Shown: positions 42,461 to 55,599 of the stretch, in pieces
Position numbering within the stretch: the stretch's first letter is position 1
Layout: every line of letters starts with the position of its first letter
Assembly: GCF_963169125.1 (NCBI RefSeq)
Contig: NC_084795.1
Location: 144,125,766 to 144,189,765 of the forward strand
Source of the DNA: Humulus lupulus
Taxonomy: Eukaryota; Streptophyta; Magnoliopsida; Rosales; Cannabaceae
Direction of reading: 5' to 3'
Length of the DNA stretch: 64,000 bases
Position numbers and translations under genes: made by a program
The notes under the pieces: model-generated
The model's database searches: none
Seen by the model: the letters and a program-made list of their open reading frames with translations, nothing else
What the model was told of the DNA's origin: nothing

Positions 42461-43191
42461 CTTGTTGTCCCTAGAAATCCTTAGCTTGTATGAGTAGCCT
42501 TTGTCTTATTTTGTCATGTCGCAACTCATTACTTATCCTCATTGTTCCATCAGTTCGTAGCTCGTCATTGTCCTCTATGTTGAACTACATTATCATGGAT
42601 TTACTCGCCTCTTTGCCTCCTTAGTCTCCATTTACTCCATCAAGGTTTTCCTATTGTTTGCTACCAAATGTTGTGGCCTATCCACTTTGTATGATCCTCT
42701 GCTGAAGATTCCTCAATGACTACGCAAATCTATCTAGTTAACAACATCACCTTGCAAGATAATGTCATGGAGTAAACTCCCTAACCTATGTCTTTATTAA
42801 CAACCGCATCGTAAAGCTTATGTGTCCTTTGATCTTGATAGTGTCCTGTAATATTATCATCGTCGTATTTCATTCTTTGCTTTACTTGAAACTTGATAGT
42901 GTTATACTTGCGATTTCCTATGATGCATCTCTTGGGGATTTGATATCCACTCATCTCCATCGTTTAACTCATCTATAAGAACCCTTGAGATCCCACTGAT
43001 CTCTTCGAGAAGTTTCTTTCTAGAAGTCCTAATTACTAGAGGCATACTTTCTACATTGTAGTCACAGAACTAATTACTTAAAAGAAAATAATACAAATAA
43101 CAAGGGAAGAAAATACTTATGACACGGTGAGGTGAGATTTTTCCATCTTTAGCATGTATAAGAAATTACGTTGGAAACATGAACAACCGTT
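42461..43191 (-). other. Element C leader and decayed gag start
   Basis: No clear coding frame. It is the expected place for the gag N-terminus and 5' untranslated leader. Confidence 0.5.
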
Positions 43192-43202
43192 CTCTGATAC
43201 CA
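43192..43202 (-). promoter_or_regulatory. Primer binding site of element C (initiator tRNA-Met)
   Basis: TGGTATCAGAG on the minus strand, two bases after the CA end of the LTR at 43205. Confidence 0.9.
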
Positions 43203-43204
43203 TT

Positions 43205-46200
43205 TGTAAAGAGCCCTAATCTATTACTTTATAAAAATGTCGCTTAACTCATAATTAATAGAAAATTACCACTTTAAGGAAAAACTCAGTGGGGCCTTGA
43301 TAAAATATGCAAATCAGGCCCAAATAGTTGAAAATTAAAATAATGCATCTTTATGAAATATTCAGAAATAAAATAAAATTTTAAGTCCCACTAGCGTAAT
43401 TCAATTAAAATCATAACATAGGTTATTTTATTCTTGGCGCTCAACTTGATCGTTGTTCGTTCATAGGACACCCTACACCATACTTAATCAGAAGTCGGAA
43501 CTCCCCACATCACTGCGCGTGCCAAGGAGAAACCTTGTTATTTACTTGAAAGGGGGAAAGTAAGGGGGTGAGCTAAAAGCCCAATAAGGAAGTACAACAA
43601 TATCAAAGAAAACACGAAAATGACATGTATAATAAAACAGGACAGCACATAACATCATTGTATTCATATTTTATTATCATAAATGAAGTCATAGTCATAC
43701 ATCATAAGCATACTCTTTGTGATCATGACACCTCTATGTCCATGTCACATCTTGAGGTAACCAGTATAACATGGGCTAGTAAAACCTCCTCTTTGATGTA
43801 AACAAGATCTCAGGTCCTTGGATAACCTCGGCGCATCCGTCCTTTGAGTTACGTCATATCCTTAGTAACTCCTTTGTTGCATTGCATTCAGCATGCTAGC
43901 AACCTTTTCTTTTCATTCATCATACAAACACATGTAATCCAGTTCACCTCAAAACATAGAAAATACATGTTTCATCACACTTGGTATAACATATCAAGAT
44001 AGAATTTTACTTTTCCATAACACTTGGCTTATCATAACATATCAACACACAACACTTTCATTTCCATAGCACATCATTTCTTGTAACATACAAGTCTTAC
44101 AATTTCATAGCATAAACAAAGAAAATTCTATCTAACTTCCTTACCTCAGGTCCGAGCAAAGTAAAATGTCACAACGAGCCTATAATCATAACCAAACGTT
44201 CGTTCTTAAAATCAATAAGAATACTCATGCCCAACATACATACTCCAGGTGTGCATGGGCCATGCACACGTGGCACAAGTTGCACTAGAATTTCAAACAT
44301 GAGATAATTCCACATAAAATCATAAAAGAATAATGCTATTTCTACCAATCAATCCTTCATGGTCACAACATAAAAATCACATGTTTGAATAATAGGCGTA
44401 TTTTTTAACGTAAAACTAAACTTGTATGTGACATGAGTATGTAGAAAGGTTCTTAAAATGCTTGTAGAAGTTGGTAGATTTTAGTCCCTTTATTTCTTAG
44501 AAATCTCATAATATTTTATTAAATAAAAAATTATGTTACCATCTTGATTTATACCACAATGCTACATTAAAATTGTACTCAAAATTTTAATAAAAGAGTT
44601 ATTTTTGTTTTAGTTTCTATTTACCAAACACTAATTCTATTTATTATCTTACATAAAATAAAACAAAATATAGTAACCCTTTTCTATTTCTTTTCTCGCA
44701 AATTAATTAATTTTAAAAAATTAATTAGTATTGAATAATTTGGCACTCACTCACTTTACCAAGAAGATAAAATAAATAATAATTAAATATTTAACTTTGT
44801 AAAGATAGTGATATCTCAAAGTTACCTCATTTTTGGTATGAGTCATAATTAATAATAGGTTGGGAAAATTCATTTATACTCAATTTTATTCAAAAATAGA
44901 TTACATAGTCTCTTTTTAACAAAATATAATGTCACTTATATAATTATTTTACAAATAAAAACTGCATTATTAAGATTGAGAATTCATATTTTTTAAAAGT
45001 GTAGAAAACACATTTTTTATGTATAAAATCTAGGACTTAAATTATTTGAGCATATACTTTATATTTTTAATTAAAAAGAAACTTTCTTTCAAGATACTAA
45101 AAATTCCAGCAAGCATTTTATTATACTAATTTTAACAATTCCATTCGTAAGAATTTTTTTATTTTTTTAAAAAATTAGTTTCTTTCTCAAATTATAAACA
45201 AAAAAATCTACATGCATTTGATGAAGGAAAAATACATATTTTCATGTGAAATGTACCCATTTTGCTTATCTATGTTTTAAAATGTGAATTACCAAAACTT
45301 GATTGGTTCTCTTGCAAAATTATATATATTTCCAGAGAAGGCATAACAGAATCAACAAACATAAAATTGAAACACATGCTTATATGCACCTCACACCACA
45401 TTTAAACATGCAAAACTAACAACTTTAACTCAAACAAGTCTAGGCCACAATAAACACCCATGGCTGAAACCCCTTTCATGACTTTAGCATCAAATTTTGC
45501 AACTTTTATCATAAGACACCATTGTCTCTTTAAACCACTATGCTCCCATTTTAATCTTTAATAAAGATATTTAAAATAATTAAATAAATACATACATAAA
45601 ACTTTTAACAATTTACAAGAAACTTTATGTTACAAAATATGAAAATAACAAATATTCTACTCTAACATGCTTCCTAATAAAAAAAAAATACATCTATAAC
45701 AATAACATACAACAAGATCATGATTTCCAAAGCAGGCCCTAGCCAAAATCCATATTCTCAAAACAATAACTAATCCTTCCAAACACATAACAAAACAGAA
45801 AGATCCTTAGCATGTTTCTAAAATGCAAGTATCAAATTATATATACCATTTCATTATTCAATACAATATCTCTAATCTACAACAATGCAATAACTCTTTT
45901 AAAACTAATGATCCAACATGCATATATCTTGTCAAAACACAAACTAATTTTACAAAGCCACAATCAAACAACAAAAAGGCTGAGAATTCTCATTACCTCT
46001 CTTGATAGAAATCAAGGACCCAAAAACTATGGCCACTCCCTTGAACACACATAGGATTTTCGAAACCCACATCAAGAAAAGAGAAGAAGAAGGAAAAAAA
46101 ATATACTCTTAGAATCAATGGAAGAAGAAGACTATTGAAATCAACACTAGGATACAATAGTTATCCTTAGGGATTTCAAAATCCCTAACTACCTCTTCCT

Positions 46201-46683
46201 CTTGCTTTCTTTCTTTCTCTCCTTCTTTCTTCCTTCCATCTTCCATGAGCTCTCTCTCTTCTCTCTCTTTTTCTCTCTAGGTGGGCGGCTGTGGTATAGA
46301 GAAGAGATGAACAAAAATCCTCTCTATCATTCTAAGATTCTATTTATAGTGTACCAGGTTTTCCAATATAAAGAAAAGGCTACCTAATTTCTATTAATCT
46401 TTTATTTCCTTTACAAAGTAAATAAATAATAAAATCAAATAATAATTTTACTCGGCCAATCAAATCCCTTTGAATTTTATAGCACTCTAACTTCTCTCTT
46501 TCCTTCCTTGGCACACCACACTAATAAAGAAATGTCAAATTTTCGTAGTTCTAGGGTCTTGCCACTTGGGACTCAATTTTGGCTCTTATTCATTTCGTTT
46601 TGGGAAAAAAATATTTTACAAAAGTTGTAGATAATTAAATTATATTTTTCATGGTACCAAGTTTGTTCAAATCGAACACCTAC
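43205..46683 (-). mobile_element. Element C 5' LTR, right end replaced by LTR D
   Basis: It ends (minus strand) GGGCTCTTTACA next to the primer site and extends right for 3479 bp. At 46683 its match to the 3' LTR (CACCTAC) stops and another LTR begins. It keeps about 1.6 kb of AT-rich sequence (roughly 44075-45690) that the 3' LTR has lost. On the minus strand it includes a donor-like GAGGTAAGGAAG near 44145 and the TCTCTCTAGGTGGGCGG block. Confidence 0.75.
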
Positions 46684-49600
46684 TGCAACGTCCTGCGTTT
46701 TCAAGTACCTTTAAATGACTCGGGTCGAGATTTTTTTCCCTGAGTTAAGAATATTATTTTAAATAATATTATATTTGTTTGGAATTTATTCTATGAGTTA
46801 TTGCTAGCCAAATTATGAATTTTGTGATTTAAAAGTCAAGATAAGACTTTCGATCTTGGACCGACACAAAAACCTTGATCGGGTAAAATCTCAGAAAATA
46901 AAATGAAAAACTATGGAAAATATATTTTGAGTATAAAATACATTCATAAAAATTAAAGTTTGGTAAAAAAAAAACCTAAGAGAAAATGAAAATTTTAGGA
47001 TATTTTGTGTTAAATGCTTAATTTTACCGAATTGGGGAATTTTATTCAATGAATAGACCTTAGGTTAAATTTTATTGCGTGATTAATTAAATTAAATGTG
47101 AGAGACATTTAATTTAATTATTATGTGTTAAGTTTTGCTTTTAAAACTTAATAAGAGTGAAAAATGTTATAGGAAGTCAAATTGAATTTTTCTTCTTAGG
47201 AAATATTTATCAACCTTTTTTTTTATATATATAATTACATATATAATTAAAGGGTGGCAGGCCATGCAGAGAATTTATTTGGGTGGACTAAATGGTTTTA
47301 AGTTTAATACCATTTTAAATATAAGGGTTAAGGCATCAAGTGGATAGTAAAACACTCAAGTGTTTTAAGATATTTTAGAGTAGTCTAAACCCTTCTAACC
47401 CTCCCCAAAATTGACCACTCTCTCTCTCAATCACTCTCATCCTTTTTTGAAATTCTCTCTCAAGTTTTCTCTCCATTTTCAACCTCAGTAACACTAAGAA
47501 GGCTTGTAAGCTTAAGCTTTGGTCTAGGAAGGGTTTCCCTAAGGTAAAGTTTGAAAAAAAACTAGACTTTTGTAAAGTTTTAACCATAGATTTTTCAATA
47601 GCTAATTATATATGTTGTTGGAGGAGTTGGTTAAGGTTTAGAAATGGTTTTGAAGGATCCAAAGCTAGTAGAAAGATCCAAACCTAAAACAAGAACAACA
47701 AGAGGTAAAAAGTTTACTTTTTATGGTTGTTATTGTATGGTTTTTATTTTTAAGCATTATTTTGTATATTTAATGCTTAAATTTTCTTATTGGTTATATA
47801 ATTAGACTATGGTAGTTGATTTATAAGTTTTATGATGCTTGTGTGTTGATTTTTGAAAATAGCAACCAAAATTCCCAAGGGTTTTGTTGAGAACCCTAAA
47901 ACAAAAATACAAGTTTTGAGCTGTGATTTCCAAGGGGACAAACATCCACTGTATATTGATTTTGTAAAATTTAATTGTACTGTGATGTTGTTGAGATCGA
48001 GTACATAAAATTGAGCTTTTGAAACACTAATTTTTTTTTTAAAAAAATGAGTAAGTTATGCTATTTCAAAGTTTAGGTAAAAAACTGTTTTTTCGTATTC
48101 TTAATTTCGGGACCAAGTTTGGACAGCCACTGTATAGGGAAAATGGACCCATTTTTTTCTAAAATTTGGTTAACATATTCTTGGCATATCCTAGTATTCC
48201 ACTGTAAAATTTGGTAACAAAATACTGAACGGTTTGAATGTTATTAAGTGTCAAAGTTTGGAAAAATTAAGGACTTGAAAATAAGGTAATTTTTAACTCA
48301 TTGATGGAAAATAATTTCACCAATAAAAAATATTCCTTTTGACCTAAGATTTTACAAGGACCTAAACGACATACAAAAAATGGAATTGGAAAATTTTGGT
48401 AACAATTGGGTAAGTAAATTTCATGTTATGACCTAACAAAGTATGTAGTTAAAAATGTGAAAAATAGGGTTTTCACAGTTAGTGTAAAAATGAGATTTTG
48501 GAACTTAAGGTAAAAAGTAAAATTTTGCTTATTGCAAGATAAAAACTTGGTAAGTCTTGAAAACATATTTTGACCTAAAATACCACTTTGAGATTAGTGA
48601 TAATTATTTTTATTAAAGAATTTTTATTCATTCTAAAAAATAAAAGATTTAATTTATTAATAAGTTAATAAATTAAAAGAGGGTTTAAAACCCTATATTT
48701 TGAGAAAATAATTAAGTAAATTATTTTTCTAGTAAGTAAACTTGATTAATTGACTTCAAATAATTAACTAGTCAAGATAAGAAATTTTTAACGGTTTTCC
48801 TAATTAAGTTAAAATTAGGCTATTTCCTTAAACCGGTTTTTAGAGGTTAAAACCTTAAGAAAAATAAAAGGAAAATTAAGAGATTATTTTCTTGAAAAAT
48901 AATTAAGTAATTTAATTATTATTTTCTGGATATAATATCGGCTAAAATCTTCTATATAATTAATCGACTTGTGAAAGTACGGGTTAATATCGATATTTTT
49001 AAAGAATAAGATTTTTAGCAGATTGTGGGAAAATACTATTGTGATACCTGAGCCTAGGTGTCGAGACCATAGGATAGGTCTCCCCGAGACTTATGGTTTA
49101 GTCTCAAATTTTTTATTACGAATTTCTTGAATGGGTTTAAAACCAAATATGGATCATTAATCCTTACAAATGATTTTTTTTTTAAAATATCCAAACTGCC
49201 CAAAATAATAATAATGAATTATGAAGTGCCATAATTAATCCGAGTATACTGTATGGATAATTACAGTATTGGCTAAGCATAACTGGATTATACATTGGAG
49301 TGTGAAATCTTGCTGAGAGCAAAGGACTCCAAGTAAGTCAACTTCTATTGTGTGGATGCAACATGAAACGACTATTGTATTGTATGTTAGTATATAGACA
49401 CATGCACATATATACACTGTCATAGAAAGTTTGCTTAGAGATGTTAGTCTAGTTGGTGCTGATTCAAAAAATATGACCGGTAGATATCTATCATATTCTA
49501 GATGGCTGGTCCCCATCACACTGCTTGATTTTATTTATGTCCGGTTCATTACCGCGACGAGAGGCCAAGAGGTGAGGATTGCTGGTTTAAACCTAGGGGC

Positions 49601-50165
49601 ACCAAAATGAATGGGACCTAGGGGCCCTCATGCTTACTTAATCAGTGAATGGTTGGAACCCGAGCAAGTGCTCTAATAAGTTATTCCCGGATAGTAGCAG
49701 TGAATATTGGCCATTTAGTGAGAGTGCCTAGAGATTCTAGGGATTTCCAATGTTGAGTGAGGCTAAACACCCTAGGGGCAACTGCTCACTAGCACCACTG
49801 ATTAACATAGAAGTCTCTATAAACCCGTGTAACTTCGATTACACTCTTGGATAAGTAGTGATTACCAAGGTAACTTAATGGTTACCCTTGTGAGGGATTT
49901 ACTCTTGGATAAGTAGCAATGCCTTAGGTAACGCGATAGTTACCCTTGATAGGGATATTTATTGGCTAGATCTTAGTGTTGAGACTCGGTTCTCTCTTAC
50001 AGATTAGCATTTATGCTGAAGGGCGTGTTACACCCGAATTGTTGGAAATTGTCGAGCGTTGGTCTCGAATTATATTGTTATATATTATATCTGCTTGCTT
50101 TGAGATTTTCTGAGTGTAGGGATTTATAGGTTTATATGAAATAGTTGTGATATATTATAATTGCT
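46684..50165 (+). mobile_element. Long LTR of another gypsy-like family (LTR D), probably 3'-truncated
   Basis: Begins TGCAACGTCCTGCG exactly where element C LTR sequence breaks at CACCTAC, so the left edge is an insertion point. It has TATATATATAATTACAT near 47225, a pyrimidine-rich patch near 47395-47475, CTAAGGTAAAGTTT near 47540 and AAGAGGTAAAAAG near 47700. Later it has paired blocks (GGATAAGTAGTGATTACC and GGATAAGTAGCAATGCC near 49855 and 49915). No coding region. No clear CA end or CCTAC duplication appears on the right, and the boundary at 50165 is set by the start of E-type LTR homology. Confidence 0.6.
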
Positions 50166-50860
50166 TGCTCTGGGACCATTAAAACTACTAGACATAGCTA
50201 CTATTTTGGGAAATATTCACAAGAAATAATATAACTTTATTTAAAATCCCAAAATAAATATTGTGCAAAATACAAAGTAAAATATGAAATATAAAATACG
50301 GAATGGGTACCCATTGTTTAATACATAAAAACATAAACAATAAAATTAAATCAAATTGTTTAAAAAAAACTAAGTGCAGAATCACAAAATAAACATAATT
50401 CAAAAGACTTAAAAATAACGTCATCCTCGATTGTTCATGCAGTCCATTCAATCCATTCATCCTTAACACAAAAGCCAAGCTGCCATGAATCTTTCCGCCT
50501 TCCATAATCATTTCCCTGCATCAAGCTAAAAATAAAGGCTTACACACTATAAATCAGTAATGAATAATAAACTCAATAAAACAAACTCTAGAGGCTTAAT
50601 CAAGAATCACATGGATAAAGGAAAATCTTGAAAATTCAAAGATTAAAGCAAGATCTGAAATATGATGTAAAATAGAGAGTGAAATTACACCTTCTAGATT
50701 AATGGAATCCTCACATAAAATATTATTAAAGCAAAATATAATCTATCTCAAATCAAAGGTGAAAACACAAAATATAATGCGAAACTCAAAAGCAAAATCA
50801 AAATAGTTTATCTTAAATCGTTACAGTTTTAGAGAGAAACAACCTTTGAATTGAATAATT
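50166..50860 (-). mobile_element. Fragment of an E-type LTR
   Basis: Aligns with 57838-58560 of the element E LTR (ATTAAAACTACTAGACATAG, GGTACCCATTGTTTAATACATAAAA, AACGTCATC...GATTG, CAGTCCATTC). It lacks the first ~25 bases of that LTR and is cut at 50860 by a copia-type solo LTR. Confidence 0.7.
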
Positions 50861-51342
50861 TGTTGGGTTTTATGCCCTTATAAAACCATGTCGGACATGT
50901 AGCACGATTTCATATTATCAATAAAAGTAGTAGAAATCATTTAGTTTGACAACCGTGTTGCTTGCTTGTTTTATTACATGATTATTGAAATAATACAAAC
51001 ATTTATAAAATCCCGAACATATGGATAGTTACAATTATAGTGACAAGGTCACACTGGATTATAGTTGTAATTATATGTTCAAAAGAACGAGTCCTAATAC
51101 TAGATCAGTGCATTGGATTTTCACTGATTAGGGAATCTACAATATGATCTACTTACATATTCGGGGTGTGATGTCTTGTCCAAGGCATCGACCAAGTAGA
51201 TAAGATCAGATGTATTTAGTTACATCAGACTAGGACCGATATTGATTATTGATTAATAAATAAGTATCGTTTTTATCGAATCTAATCAATGTCACAACGT
51301 TGACCATATTATAAGTCGATCTTAATTCTGAGTGATAATATT

Positions 51343-53563
51343 TGTAACGCCCTACTTCCTTAGAACCGTTACCAAGTGTGTTTAAAATCGTGCTTTCAAC
51401 TCGCTAATCGAGGTTTTAATTCAAACCGTGTAACTAAGCCATAATTAAAAAGAAAACATTAGAGAAAGTAGTTTTTTTATAGCTAATCATAGAAGTTTAC
51501 ACTTGGGACCCCAAAACATGGTTTAGAAAATATTTACAACACAAAACTGATCAGAGTTGACTAGACGACAAAATCTAAGTTCATATGCAAGCATCTTCCA
51601 AAATCCCCTAGCTGTGGCAGCCAGGCTGGCCGGACATGTACACGCCGCCTCACGCCAGCTATGCTCATGGTTGGTTGATCTTCTCTTTACCCTTACCTGC
51701 ACCACAGAGAATCTGTGAGCCGAAGCCCAGCAAGAAAGCCCATAACAGATAGCATATGCAATACATAAGTCAAACATATAAACAGGCCACCAATGGCTAA
51801 ACACATACGGCCTAGCCGTCCCAGGCGTTTACCAAGCCCTGGGTTTGCAGACTATACCGTAAGGATATCCCAGGTATCCTGTTAGGGACTCGCCCTGGCA
51901 ACTCGCACCCCACGTGGTCAACGCCGCTCCCGGCCTCTAGCCATTCTCGGCCTTGCAGTCATCGTGCTTGATGCCGTTTCCGGCCCCACGCCGTTCTCGG
52001 TCTACACCGTTCCCGGCTCTTGCCGATCACACATATAATATCAAACATGGTATACCAACAAGTACAGAATTCAAGCATAAACATATAAAGAGCTACGCTC
52101 TGCAATTCTAGTATATAGGGCTCGGCCCTGCATATCATTTCCATTCAACACACTGTGCTCAGCCCTGCACACAAGCTCTATGGAAACAGGGGTTTTCTTA
52201 CCTGAGTTCCGAGCTTCCTGAGCACCGATGCCCCGAGCACAGTCCGCTAACGTGAGCCTCGCCGAAATCCTAGTCACAACACATAACAATATCCGTCCAT
52301 CAAATTCTAACCCAATAAATAAATCTGAGCCATAATCCCTAACCTCTGGGACCTTGAATTCTATCAATCCGGTTGATAAAATCCATCCCAAGCCTTTCCC
52401 CTTGAGTTCCCGAGCCTAAAATACCTTAAAAACCCAAACTGACACTAAGGGCCGCGACCCCTCCCACTAGAGCCACGGCTAGCCTCAAAATAGAGGCTAG
52501 CTCTCTACTGACCCCCACACGGGCCGCGGCGCACCCAGCAAGCGCCGCGGCGCGCTTGAATTTCTCGGCCTCCCATGGCCGCGCGCGCACGCGGGCCGCA
52601 GCGCACCCCTCCTAGGGCCGCGGCGCTACACAGCGAACCCAGATTTTCTCTTCAATTTTCCATCCTTTCTTCAAGCCAATTTCCACCAAAACTAAGCTAA
52701 TAATCCCAGGTAATAACACCATCACTCCAGCTCAATATCAACACCAAAACTCAACAAAAATCTGCCCCAAAACACAACTAAAGTACCCAAAAACAACCTA
52801 GTTTCTACTCACATGCAAAGCTTGGAAACACAGCTGAAACTTAAGCATAACTTCCATGAAAAGCTTACCTCTTGCTGAGCTTAATTCCTGAGATGATCCT
52901 CAAATTCCCAGACTTCAAGATCCTAAAGTATCCCAGCTGAAATCCCTTCAATTCCTAGGCAATTTCTTTAAGTTTCCTCTTGAGTTTTGTCTTAGAGAGT
53001 GAGAAAGAGATAAGCACAAGCTAACTTCAGTTCAAAGAGAAGTATGGGTCGGTTTCACAAGTTTCTAAACAGTTCCTTTCTTTTATTGTTTTATATAACT
53101 TAAGTCTAAAGGTTACCTTAAGGCTCGGGGTACCAAAACGTCCCCGAGGGCAAAAATGGTAAATTCCCCAAATATTCCCGCCTAGGCATTCTATCCTCAA
53201 ATATATCTCCAAATATTTATTTCTATGTCCCGATAATCCCGTAACTCAACTAATACCCGAATAACCCCTCGACTCGCCCCGAGCCCGAATCTTAACCCCG
53301 TTGTGGCTCTCCGGCTAACCGCTCCCCAGGACTGTCTCGGATCATGCTGTTCAAACATATCACACATATACAACATATATCTCATTTATCACAGTTATGC
53401 CCCTAATATCCAGACGGGGCCCACATGCACATTTAACTCAATTAAACATGCACCATAATCATATATACACATAAATTCACTTATAAGCATATTAAACCAC
53501 TTATTGCCCTCCAGGCACACTAATCAAGGCCCTAAGCCCGATTAGCAAATCCGGGTCGTTACA
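51343..53563 (-). mobile_element. LTR-B solo LTR (TSD ATATT)
   Basis: 2221 bp, flanked by perfect duplications ATATT at 51338-51342 and 53564-53568. On the minus strand it runs TGTAACGACCCGGATTTGC ... AGGGCGTTACA. The layout is as in the family: GA/CT patch near 52985-53005, GAGGTAAGCTT near 52865, palindrome cluster 52447-52630, CAGGTAAGAAAACC near 52195 and GTGCAGGTAAGGG near 51695. Confidence 0.93.
52447..52630. repeat. Well-preserved GGGCCGCGGCGC palindrome cluster
   Basis: GGGCCGCGACCC, ACGGGCCGCGGCGC, AAGCGCCGCGGCGCGC, GGCCGCGCGCGC, CGGGCCGCAGCGC and TAGGGCCGCGGCGC occur within 180 bases. This is the least decayed version of the cluster in the window. Confidence 0.88.
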
Positions 53564-54478
53564 ATATTCTGCTAATTATATTCTTTAAATCTTTTGACTT
53601 GTTCGTTACCAGCTTACCCTATGGTCTAGCCCATACTTACATCTTGGAGATTTAGTAGTGTAATTAAGTGTGAGTATTATTCATAGATATGAAATCTATA
53701 ACTTCTATATGAGAAGTGAAAAGATGATTTCCTTAATTGCTTTGTTCAAAAGGTTAAATGATTGAGATCTCATTTCTATAATTAAGTTCATAGAAATATC
53801 ATTTATAAGGAACTTAGTGGGAGTTAAGGATAAAATACCGATGAGGGGTAAAACGGTAATTTGCACCCATCTCGTTAGTAAGTCATTGATAGAGGATTGA
53901 CTGATTCTAATGGTTATAACAATGGATAACATATTTATGGTTTTGGAAATACGTTCTATGAATTCAAGAGTTCAATTCCGAGTCTATAGTGGAGTCACGA
54001 GGAATTAATAAGGTAGTGAAATTATTCGTAAATAAATTCACGGTAACTTGTTGGAGCTTAATTTCATGGATCCATGGTCCCTGCATCACCTTTGACTAAA
54101 TCATCTAGAATGTCTCAATTAATTGATTTAATTATCAATTAGGATTTTTAAAGTTGACTAGGTCAATTTTGGAAAATTTACAGAGATATGAGATTTAGAG
54201 AATAAAAGAGAATTTTTGGGTAAATTTATTAATATTGACAAATTGGTGTCAATATAAATAAATAATATTAAATCAAGTATCAAATTATAATTAGTTAATT
54301 TGAATAAGGATTCAATTAATTAATTAAAAAAATAAATAAAAGGTTTTGAACTGAGGCCCAATTGGGATTTAAATTCAAAACAAAGAAAATGGGCCCAAGT
54401 CCATTTATGGCAGCCCAAGGCTTTTATTTTTGTTTATTATTTTTAATTAATTTAAATTTAAATAAAGCCCATTACGTT

Positions 54479-54487
54479 GCCTATATA
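54479..54487 (+). promoter_or_regulatory. TATA-like box of the copia-type LTR
   Basis: CCTATATAAGG, followed about 60 bases on by CT-rich leader sequence (CTCTCTCTTCTTCTTCTC near 54575). Confidence 0.5.
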
Positions 54488-55104
54488 AGGAATATGATAT
54501 CTAGGGTTTTTATAAGGAAGCGAGTTTCAGTTGATTGGTAAGTGAAAACCTAGACAACCTAACCTTTCTTGGCCACTCTCTCTTCTTCTTCTCTTCAAGA
54601 TCTCTATCTCATGTGTAGAGAACCAGCCCACACTAATTCTAGATTGATCAAAAGCTTAGTGAGGAAGACTGTGTTGCTGATCTTGTTCAATCTCTTGATA
54701 ATACTCTACTACAGAAAGGAATCAAGGGTTAGAGAGATTGAAGGATGGAGTTGTTCCAATTCCGCTGCGTAATGTAAGTTTTTACTTTACTCTGTATTTG
54801 TATCTGTATTTGTAAGTTCTATGAATTTGCATGTTTGTTTGATAATATGTAAATTGCATGAAAAAAAATAAAGATTCCGCAGTAAGTATTTCCAACATAA
54901 TAGAATATTCAAACTTAAGGAACATCAAAACACTTATACATGAGGAGTATTGCTTTCCAAAATCTCTATTACGAGCCATCCCAAAGTTGCTTGAAGCTTC
55001 ACTAAGATGGAATGAGAAGTGAGATTAAACAAGCCTTTAAAACTCACACAAGTAAAACAATTCTTGGTGAGTTTCTTGGAGAAAACTTATGATATTAGAG
55101 AGCT

Positions 55105-55140
55105 ACAGAGAGAGAGAGAGAGAGATTAGAGAGAGAGAGT
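55105..55140. repeat. GA microsatellite
   Basis: (AG)10 or so, interrupted by TTA, then (GA)5. Confidence 0.85.
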
Positions 55141-55274
55141 TGAAAAGTGTGATCAAGACTTTACAACTCTAATAACCCTTATTTATAGTGTAGACACCGT
55201 CATTAGGCTAAACCAATAGGATTAGCCAACTTAAGCACTTTAATTTGAGTCATTTTAACCTTTCCTAGAAGGCT

Positions 55275-55390
55275 CCAGGCGACATGTCATCAGTCATATG
55301 CGACATGTCGCCTATTGTGTTTTTTAGCATAAGGATTTTAAGACTTCTAGCAACATGTCGCCACATAGCTTGCGACATGTCACCTCTCCA
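55275..55390. repeat. GCGACATGTCGCC palindrome cluster
   Basis: AGGCGACATGTCATC, ATGCGACATGTCGCC, CAACATGTCGCCAC and TGCGACATGTCACC occur within 115 bases. CGACATGTCG is a perfect 10-base palindrome. Confidence 0.85.
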
Positions 55391-55599
55391 CTACTTAGGG
55401 TGCCAAAAATTACCCTTAAACACCTCCACATGACTTTAAACTTTTAGGGTAAGCTTACATACCTCATTGTATAACTTTATACCTATTAAAAGCCAATTAT
55501 TAATGCCAACAATAAAAGCTCACATTTTCATTTCAACTTAAGTGAAAATCGTTAAGTGCTTTACACCACATTGTGTAAAGAACTTAACCATTATATTTT

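Larger units (their letters stand above)
19056..46683 (-). mobile_element. Element C: Tekay-like Ty3-gypsy element with three levels of nested insertions
   Basis: Minus-strand element. The 5' LTR is 43205-46683 (right end missing). The primer site is 43192-43202. Gag, knuckle and protease lie at 41186-42460, RT and RNase H at 40371-41150, and the integrase N-half at 39676-40340. Then comes an inserted LTR-B (34934-39675), the last internal bases (34879-34933) and a 3' LTR split into 33791-34878 and 19056-19783. The split is made by a complete Tat/Retand element. Both LTR halves align to the 5' LTR (CATACTCTTTGTGATCATG; GTCAAATTTTCGTAGTTCTAGG). Lineage is inferred from domain sequence similarity to element A. 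Confidence 0.75.
50861..54897 (+). mobile_element. Solo LTR, Ty1/copia type, with an LTR-B solo LTR nested in it
   Basis: Runs TGTTGGGTTTTATGCCC ... GTATTTCCAACA with the AATTCCGCTGCGTAATG block near 54760. Flanks are TAATT (50856-50860) and TAATA (54898-54902), a 4-of-5 match. Minus the nested insertion it is about 1.81 kb, close to the 1.90 kb of the copia-type LTR at 10660. There is a GCCTATATAAGG promoter-like site near 54479. Confidence 0.78.

Noticed and set aside
43205..46683. Two separate LTRs instead of one long element C 5' LTR
   Set aside because: Both outer parts align in order to the split 3' LTR (19056-19783 and 33786-34878). The extra 1.6 kb in the middle has no LTR ends or target duplication of its own, so a deletion in the 3' LTR is simpler.
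50188..50511. 107-codon hydrophobic minus-strand frame
   Set aside because: It lies in AT-rich LTR sequence homologous to the element E LTR, where the frame is not kept. The Phe/Ile/Leu content reflects base composition.
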